Positions 1-3,630 of a stretch of 5,670 nt of DNA are shown one piece after another. Under the pieces are notes generated by a model. That model searched no databases. It was not told the DNA's origin and saw only the letters and a program-made list of their open reading frames with translations. The stretch is from positions 1 through 5,670 of the forward strand of contig JAADEN010000024.1 in the NCBI GenBank assembly GCA_013153375.1, given 5' to 3'. The stretch comes from Chloroflexota bacterium. GTDB lineage: Bacteria > Chloroflexota > Anaerolineae > Anaerolineales > DRMV01. How positions within the stretch are numbered: position 1 is the first letter of the stretch; the number at the start of each line of letters is the position of its first letter. The position numbers and the translations under genes are program-made.

Positions 1-303
1 TGTGGGCGGCAGGGCCGTGGGCGGCAACGCGGTGGGGGAAGGCGCGGCCAGGGTGGGCTCCGGCGGTGAGGTCGCGGCCGGAGCCGTGCCGGGGATGGGC
101 GTGTCCAGGGCGCCGGGCGTCTGCTGCGCGGCCACGGTGGCCGCGGCCCAGGTGGCGATCTGCTCGGAATTCAGGGTGGGCGGCACCGCGGGGAGGCCAG
201 TTCGGCCGCGAACCAACCACCAGCCGCCAGCGGCCAGGGCGCACAGCAGGAGCACCGCGACCATACCGCCGCCGATCCAAAGCCATTTGCGTTTCGGGTC
301 CAT
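1..303 (-). CDS. Membrane-anchored Ala/Pro/Thr-rich protein of unknown function, N-terminal part (runs off left edge)
   Basis: The leftward frame is open from the ATG at 303-301 to the window edge, 101 codons with no stop, so only the N-terminus is visible. It begins MDPKRKWLWIGGG: a short basic cytoplasmic end, then a hydrophobic segment at about residues 8-30 (through LLLCALAAGGWWLV), followed by RGR. This fits a type II signal anchor or an uncleaved signal peptide, with the rest outside the cell. A Cys lies inside the hydrophobic stretch (residue 21, LLLCA), but no clear lipobox follows a normal signal, so a lipoprotein is less likely. From about residue 40 the chain is a low-complexity Ala/Thr/Pro linker containing ATVAAQQTP and ending in a tandem TALPP repeat. 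Such linkers usually tether an extracytoplasmic domain, which would lie beyond the edge. I do not recognise the family and propose no function. It is transcribed divergently from groESL. An in-frame ATG one codon upstream (306-304) is the alternative start. Confidence 0.72.
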   Translation of the reverse strand, partial: MDPKRKWLWIGGGMVAVLLLCALAAGGWWLVRGRTGLPAVPPTLNSEQIATWAAATVAAQQTPGALDTPIPGTAPAATSPPEPTLAAPSPTALPPTALPPT

Positions 304-309
304 CATCAA

Positions 310-315
310 CTCCTT
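310..315 (-). promoter_or_regulatory. Ribosome binding site of the leftward gene
   Basis: Read leftward the sequence is AAGGAG, then TTG, ATG, ATG. The Shine-Dalgarno core ends 6 bases before the ATG at 303 and only 3 bases before the ATG at 306. The usual 5-9 base spacing therefore favours the start at 303. The motif is seen directly; the start choice is an inference. Confidence 0.7.
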
Positions 316-464
316 ACAAAGGAAGCGAAAAATCGTGCGAATGGGTCTGGCGGATGGTCGCCCTCGTCGTGCGGCCCGACGATTTGCGAAGCGCGCCGGC
401 GTGTTCGGCCGGAAGCCGATGTTTACGCGGTGCGCGGCCCGCTGCGCCCCGGACTTTGGCTCCT

Positions 465-496
465 AAAAAGCAAAGAAGCGGGCCCTCAGCCCCGCC
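465..496 (-). terminator. Candidate intrinsic terminator or attenuator, leftward
   Basis: On the minus strand GCGGG (495-491) can pair with CCCGC (482-478). One further C-G pair is possible if G490 is bulged, leaving loop TGAGG. The stem is followed by TTCTTTGC and then five T (469-465), the layout of a rho-independent terminator. There is no gene between it and the divergent groE promoter, so it cannot be a normal end-of-gene terminator unless a small RNA is made here. It could be an attenuator in the leader of the leftward gene or a block on stray antisense transcription out of the groE region. The stem is short and the U-run interrupted, so confidence is modest. Confidence 0.4.
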
Positions 497-520
497 GAAA
501 CGCCGCCCGGCTCCGTCTTC

Positions 521-548
521 AGAATATCAGAGTTTTGTTAAAAATCAA
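521..548 (-). promoter_or_regulatory. Candidate sigma-70-type promoter for the leftward gene
   Basis: Reading leftward, TTGATT (548-543) is separated by 16 bases from TATTCT (526-521). Matches to the TTGACA/TATAAT consensus are 4 of 6 for each box. It is the most AT-rich stretch of the intergenic region, and transcription would begin near 514. This would put the hairpin at 495-478 only about 20 bases into the transcript. The same AT-rich block sits just upstream of the groE -35 box and could also act as an UP-like element for that promoter. Confidence 0.4.
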
Positions 549-569
549 GTCGCGCCCCAAGGCCAAGGG

Positions 570-599
570 TTGACGGCCCCAAAGCGGCTTCGCTAAGAT
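570..599 (+). promoter_or_regulatory. Candidate housekeeping promoter of groESL
   Basis: TTGACG (570-575, 5 of 6 to consensus) and TAAGAT (594-599, 4 of 6) are separated by 18 bases. Transcription would start near 605-607, giving a leader of roughly 60 bases before the groES ATG. There is no sigma-32-like promoter that I can recognise and no CIRCE, so how heat induction would work is not visible from the sequence. Confidence 0.55.
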
Positions 600-610
600 A
601 AGAGGCGGTA

Positions 611-622
611 GTGCGTATGCAC
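611..622. promoter_or_regulatory. Small dyad in the groE leader, possible operator
   Basis: GTGC (611-614), GTAT, GCAC (619-622) form a perfect 4-base inverted repeat just after the expected transcription start of groESL. The position suits a repressor site, but the arms are short and this is not CIRCE. Chance occurrence is quite possible. Confidence 0.2.
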
Positions 623-664
623 CTTCCATCAAACTCAACCCTACGATTGGACAAGGAGGGCAAG

Positions 665-967
665 ATGGCCGTGAAACTGCAACCCTTGGCGAACCGGGTA
701 GTCGTCAAGCCCATTGAAGAAGAAGAGCGCACGCCTTCGGGTTTGGTGTTGCCCGAGACGGCCAAGGAAAAACCCCAAAAGGGTGAGGTGTTGGCCGTGG
801 GACCGGGCGAATGGAACGAGGACGGCGACGCTCGCATTCCCATGAGCGTGAAGGTGGGCGACAAGGTCATCTTCGCCAAGTACGCCGGCACCGAGGTCAA
901 AGTGGATGGCGAGAAACTGCTCATCCTGCGCGAGAGCGACATTCTGGCCATCGTGACCGAAGACTAA
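665..967 (+). CDS. groES: Co-chaperonin GroES (Cpn10)
   Basis: A 100-residue protein of normal length for GroES, the heptameric lid that caps the GroEL folding chamber in the cytoplasm. The cpn10 signature is present: LQPLANRVVVK at residues 5-15, then SGLVLP at 25-30. The flexible mobile loop spans about residues 18-35 and carries the hydrophobic tripeptide LVL (27-29) that docks on GroEL. Next come the conserved KEKPQKGEVLAVGPG (34-48), an acidic roof loop around EWNEDGDARI (49-58), VGDKVIFAKYAGTEV (64-78) and the terminal ESDILAIV (90-97). The ATG at 665 is chosen because AGGAGG (654-659) sits 5 bases before it and because MAVKLQPL aligns with known GroES N-termini. A GTG at 611 in the same frame would add 18 unrelated residues. 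It is the first gene of the groESL operon, 54 bases ahead of groEL. Confidence 0.97.
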   Translation: MAVKLQPLANRVVVKPIEEEERTPSGLVLPETAKEKPQKGEVLAVGPGEWNEDGDARIPMSVKVGDKVIFAKYAGTEVKVDGEKLLILRESDILAIVTED

Positions 968-972
968 TCCAT

Positions 973-988
973 CGTCGCTGTGACGACG
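973..988 (+). other. Small hairpin between groES and groEL
   Basis: CGTCG (973-977) can pair with CGACG (984-988) around loop CTGTGA, immediately after the groES stop. There is no U-run, so it is not a terminator. It could stabilise the upstream message or mark a processing site, as reported for some bacterial groESL transcripts; that role is an inference. Confidence 0.3.
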
Positions 989-1007
989 CCTTGAATCCAT
1001 CTTTGCC

Positions 1008-1017
1008 AAGGAGGTGA
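1008..1017 (+). promoter_or_regulatory. Full-length Shine-Dalgarno site of groEL
   Basis: AAGGAGGTGA matches ten consecutive bases complementary to the usual bacterial 16S 3' end. Its GGAGG core lies 7 bases before the ATG at 1022. This unusually complete match fixes the groEL start and suggests very strong translation initiation, as expected for an abundant chaperonin. Confidence 0.85.
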
Positions 1018-1021
1018 CCCT

Positions 1022-2653
1022 ATGGCTGCCAAGCAAATCGTATTTGCCGACGAGGCACGGCAACGCTTGAAGAAAGGTATTGACATTCTGGCCAAGGCGG
1101 TGGCGACCACCCTGGGCCCCAAGGGCCGCAATGTGGCGCTGGACCGCAAGTTCGGTGCGCCCTCGATCACCCACGACGGTGTGTCGGTGGCCAAGGAAAT
1201 CGAACTGGAAGAGCCCTTTGAGAACATGGGCGCGCAACTGCTGAAAGAGGCCGCGACCAAGACCAACGACATCGCGGGCGACGGCACCACCACTTCCACC
1301 GTGCTGGCCCACGCCATCGTGACCGAGGGCATGAAGGCCCTGGCCGCCGGCGCGAACGCCATGCTGCTCAAGCGCGGCATCGAAAAGGCGGCCAAGAAGG
1401 CGGCCGAGCACATCAAGAGCGAGGCCATCGAGATCAAGACCAAAGAGCAGATGGCCCATGTGGCCGCCATCTCGGCCCAGGACGAGGAAATCGGCCGGCT
1501 CATCGCCGAGGTCTTCGAAAAGGTGGGCAACGACGGCGTGATCACCGTCGAAGAGTCCAAGGGCCTGGAGTTCGAGACCGAGTATGTCGAGGGTATGCAA
1601 TTCGACCGGGGCTACATTTCGCCCTACTTCATCACCGACCCCGAGACCATGGAGGCGGTGATCGAGGATCCCTACATCCTGGTCTATGACAAGAAGATCT
1701 CCGCGGCCCAGGACCTGGTGCCCTTGCTGGAGAAACTGCTGCAGATCGGCAAGCGGGATCTGGTCATCATCGCCGAGGATGTGGAAGGCGAGGCTCTGGC
1801 CACGCTGGTGCTGAACAAGTTGCGGGGCATCCTGAATGTGTTGGCCGTGAAGGCCCCCGGCTTCGGTGAGCGCCGCAAGGCCATGCTGCAGGACATCGCC
1901 ATCCTGACCGGCGCGCAGCTCATCTCCGAAGAGACGGGCCGCAAGCTCGAGGGCGTGACCATCGAGGATCTGGGTCGGGCCGAGAAAGTGGTGGCCACCA
2001 AGGAGGACACCACCATCATCGGCGGCAAGGGCGACCCCGAGATGATCAAGGCCCGCATCGAGCAAATCAAGGCCGAGATCGAGCGCGCGACCAGCGACTA
2101 CGACCGCGAGAAACTGCAGGAGCGCCTGGCCAAGTTGGCCGGTGGCGTGGCCATCATCCGGGTGGGCGCCGCGACCGAGACCGAACTGAAGGAAAAGAAG
2201 CATCGGGTCGAGGACGCGGTCAGCGCGACCCGGGCCGCGGTGGAAGAGGGCATCGTGCCCGGCGGCGGCGTGGCCCTGCTGAACGCGGTCGAGACCCTGG
2301 AGGAACTCAAGGGCGAGAACGAGGACGAGCAGATGGGCGTCAACATCGTGCGCAAAGCCCTGACCGTGCCCATGCGCCTCATCGCCGAGAACGCGGGCGT
2401 GGACGGCTCGGTGGTGGTCGAGCATGTCAAGCGCCTGCAGGAAGAGAAGAAGAACAAGCGCATTGGCTACAATGTGCTCACCGAGAAGTACGAGGACATG
2501 GTCGAAGCGGGCGTCATTGACCCCGCCAAGGTGACCCGGGGCGCGCTGGAGAACGCGGCCTCCATCGCGGGCATGATCCTGACCACCGAGGCTCTCGTCA
2601 CCGATGTGCCCGAGGAAGAGAAGGCCGGTGCGCCGCCCGCGCCCGAGTTCTAA
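1022..2653 (+). CDS. groEL: Chaperonin GroEL (Cpn60, Hsp60)
   Basis: A 543-residue ATP-driven group I chaperonin that forms the double-ring folding chamber with GroES. Features appear at nearly the same positions as in the E. coli protein. The N-terminal equatorial domain has LGPKGRNV (31-38) and the nucleotide-binding GDGTTT (86-91, with the catalytic-region Asp87). The intermediate and apical segments follow, with YISPYFIT (198-205) and KAPGFGERRK (277-286). The returning intermediate domain carries VEDA with Asp398, the ATPase aspartate. The cpn60 signature AAVEEGIVPGGG spans 405-416. The C-terminal equatorial part ends ALVTDVPEEEK (524-534). The tail after this is GAPPAPEF, so the GGM repeat found at the end of most GroELs is absent. 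Neither other reading frame after the stop supplies one, so a terminal frameshift is unlikely. It is second in the operon and followed 22 bases later by a strong terminator. Confidence 0.98.
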   Translation: MAAKQIVFADEARQRLKKGIDILAKAVATTLGPKGRNVALDRKFGAPSITHDGVSVAKEIELEEPFENMGAQLLKEAATKTNDIAGDGTTTSTVLAHAIVTEGMKALAAGANAMLLKRGIEKAAKKAAEHIKSEAIEIKTKEQMAHVAAISAQDEEIGRLIAEVFEKVGNDGVITVEESKGLEFETEYVEGMQFDRGYISPYFITDPETMEAVIEDPYILVYDKKISAAQDLVPLLEKLLQIGKRDLVIIAEDVEGEALATLVLNKLRGILNVLAVKAPGFGERRKAMLQDIAILTGAQLISEETGRKLEGVTIEDLGRAEKVVATKEDTTIIGGKGDPEMIKARIEQIKAEIERATSDYDREKLQERLAKLAGGVAIIRVGAATETELKEKKHRVEDAVSATRAAVEEGIVPGGGVALLNAVETLEELKGENEDEQMGVNIVRKALTVPMRLIAENAGVDGSVVVEHVKRLQEEKKNKRIGYNVLTEKYEDMVEAGVIDPAKVTRGALENAASIAGMILTTEALVTDVPEEEKAGAPPAPEF

Positions 2654-2675
2654 AGTCCCCTCGTGAGCGCGACGC

Positions 2676-2706
2676 CGAGGCCCCCGAACTGGGGGCCTCG
2701 TTTTTT
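2676..2706 (+). terminator. Intrinsic terminator of groESL
   Basis: A perfect 10-base stem, CGAGGCCCCC (2676-2685) with GGGGGCCTCG (2691-2700), has a GAACT loop and is followed directly by six T (2701-2706). It starts 22 bases after the groEL stop and should separate the chaperonin operon from menG. Confidence 0.93.
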
Positions 2707-2806
2707 GTCCCGCCAGCCCGCAGGCCCGCCCACCTTGCGCGGGGGACACCGTGCGCCGCGCGAGGCCGCGGCAGCCCCGGGGACGACATCCGCCGCGCGC
2801 GGGCCT

Positions 2807-2834
2807 TTGCCCTCTTCGTCTTTTGTGGTAGAGT
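2807..2834 (+). promoter_or_regulatory. Candidate menG promoter with extended -10
   Basis: TTGCCC (2807-2812, 4 of 6) and TAGAGT (2829-2834, 4 of 6) are separated by 16 bases. A TGG (2826-2828) before the -10 box gives the extended TGn motif that compensates for a weak -35. Transcription would start near 2841. An independent promoter is expected here because a strong terminator lies just upstream. Confidence 0.45.
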
Positions 2835-2847
2835 ACTCGGGTAGAGT
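2827..2847 (+). repeat. Direct repeat of GGTAGAGT overlapping the menG promoter
   Basis: The octamer GGTAGAGT occurs at 2827-2834 and again at 2840-2847, 13 bases apart. The first copy contains the proposed -10 box and the second covers the expected start site. The palindrome GAGTACTC (2831-2838) overlaps the first copy. It may be a regulator site, a duplicated -10 element, or chance. Confidence 0.4.
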
Positions 2848-2870
2848 CCTGCCCTCAGCAAGGTTGCCGT

Positions 2871-3575
2871 ATGAGTGTATTGCCCCCTGCCCACGACAAG
2901 CCCCGCTATGTGCGGGACATGTTCACCCGCATCGCGCCCCGCTACGACTTGCTCAACCGTCTGATGACGGGCGGGCAGGATGTGCGCTGGCGGCGGGAGG
3001 TGATTCGGCTGGCCCGCCTGGAACCGGGCCAGCGGCTGCTGGACATCGGCGCGGGCACGGGCGACCTGGCCCGGGAGGCCCTGCGCCAGCAACCCGCGGC
3101 CCGGGTCGTGGCCGCGGACTTCACCCTGCCCATGATGCAGGTCGGCCGGCGGCGCGCGGGCGCGGCGTCCATCGCCTGGGTGGCGGCCGACGCGCTGCGC
3201 CTGCCCTTCGCGGACGCGAGTTTCGACGCGGTGGTGTCGGGCTTCCTGCTGCGCAATGTGGCCGATGTGCGCCAGGCCCTGCAGGAGCAGCACCGGGTGC
3301 TGCGGCCCGGCGGGCGCATCGTCATCCTGGAGACCACCCGCCCGCCCCGCGGCCTGGTGGGCGCGCTGGTGCGCCTGCACTTTCGCTGGGTCATCCCCGC
3401 GCTGGGGCGCTTGTTCGCGGGCGACGCGCAGGCCTACCGCTACCTGCCCGCGTCCAGCGTGCACTTCTTGACCGCGGCGCAACTGGCCGCGCATCTGGCC
3501 GCGGTGGGCTTTCGGCGCGTCGGCTACCGCAAGCGCATGTTGGGCACGGTGGCCATCCATTGGGCGGAAAAATAG
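2871..3575 (+). CDS. menG: Demethylmenaquinone methyltransferase (UbiE/MenG family)
   Basis: A 234-residue class I S-adenosylmethionine-dependent methyltransferase that methylates the ring of demethylmenaquinone, the last step of menaquinone synthesis, at the cytoplasmic membrane face. Family marks in order: VRDMFTRIAPRYDLLNRLMT (14-33), the N-terminal UbiE signature region. Then the SAM-binding motif I LDIGAGTGDLA (57-67), the acidic residue after strand 2 in AADFT (81-85), and ADALRLPFADASFDAV (106-121). Next come FLLRNVAD (125-132), close to the UbiE FGLRNVxD motif, and LRPGGR (144-149). Length is typical. A weak AAGG (2860-2863) lies 7 bases before the ATG. It is called menG rather than ubiE because the presumed Chloroflexota host would use menaquinone; the sequence alone does not exclude a broader quinone substrate. 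No other quinone genes are in the window. The helicase gene follows after 55 bases without a terminator. Confidence 0.9.
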   Translation: MSVLPPAHDKPRYVRDMFTRIAPRYDLLNRLMTGGQDVRWRREVIRLARLEPGQRLLDIGAGTGDLAREALRQQPAARVVAADFTLPMMQVGRRRAGAASIAWVAADALRLPFADASFDAVVSGFLLRNVADVRQALQEQHRVLRPGGRIVILETTRPPRGLVGALVRLHFRWVIPALGRLFAGDAQAYRYLPASSVHFLTAAQLAAHLAAVGFRRVGYRKRMLGTVAIHWAEK

Positions 3576-3630
3576 ATCGCGGCGGGGCCCGGCCGTTCGC
3601 GGAGCCGGTTCCCCTGATTTCGAGGCGCTG

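Larger units (their letters stand above)
307..610. other. Non-coding divergent control region between the leftward gene and groES
   Basis: About 300 bases without a credible gene; the frames crossing it have no start with a ribosome binding site and no recognisable protein. It holds an AT-rich core at about 521-548 in otherwise GC-rich DNA. It also holds one candidate promoter facing each way, a minus-strand hairpin with U-run at 465-496, and two short perfect dyads. These are TCGTCG/CGACGA at 364-369 and 377-382 (7-base loop), and CCGGC/GCCGG at 396-400 and 408-412. If the leftward promoter proposed here is right, the leftward gene has a leader of about 200 bases with these structures in it. 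I found neither the CIRCE element (TTAGCACTC, nine bases, GAGTGCTAA) nor the HspR-type HAIR element (CTTGAGT, seven bases, ACTCAAG). Confidence 0.65.

Noticed and set aside
2..596. Two overlapping plus-strand frames (2-466 and 66-596) at the left edge
   Set aside because: They are antisense to the leftward membrane protein and run into the control region; no ribosome binding site or protein-like composition, whereas the minus strand gives a clear membrane anchor with a good ribosome binding site.
611..664. GTG at 611 as the groES start
   Set aside because: It would add 18 residues absent from the GroES family, lies almost at the predicted transcription start, and lacks a ribosome binding site; the ATG at 665 has AGGAGG at the right spacing.
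641..2749. A 702-codon open frame antisense to groES and groEL
   Set aside because: It is in codon register with both genes, so a stop would need TTA, CTA or TCA codons in the sense strand, which this GC-rich operon avoids. The predicted protein is a His/Gly/Leu/Gln-rich mirror of the chaperonin with no recognisable domain, and it also crosses the groEL terminator.
3576..3630. Possible terminator between menG and the helicase gene
   Set aside because: The gap is GC-rich with some self-complementarity (GGGCCCGGCC) but has no T-run, so it does not look like an intrinsic terminator.
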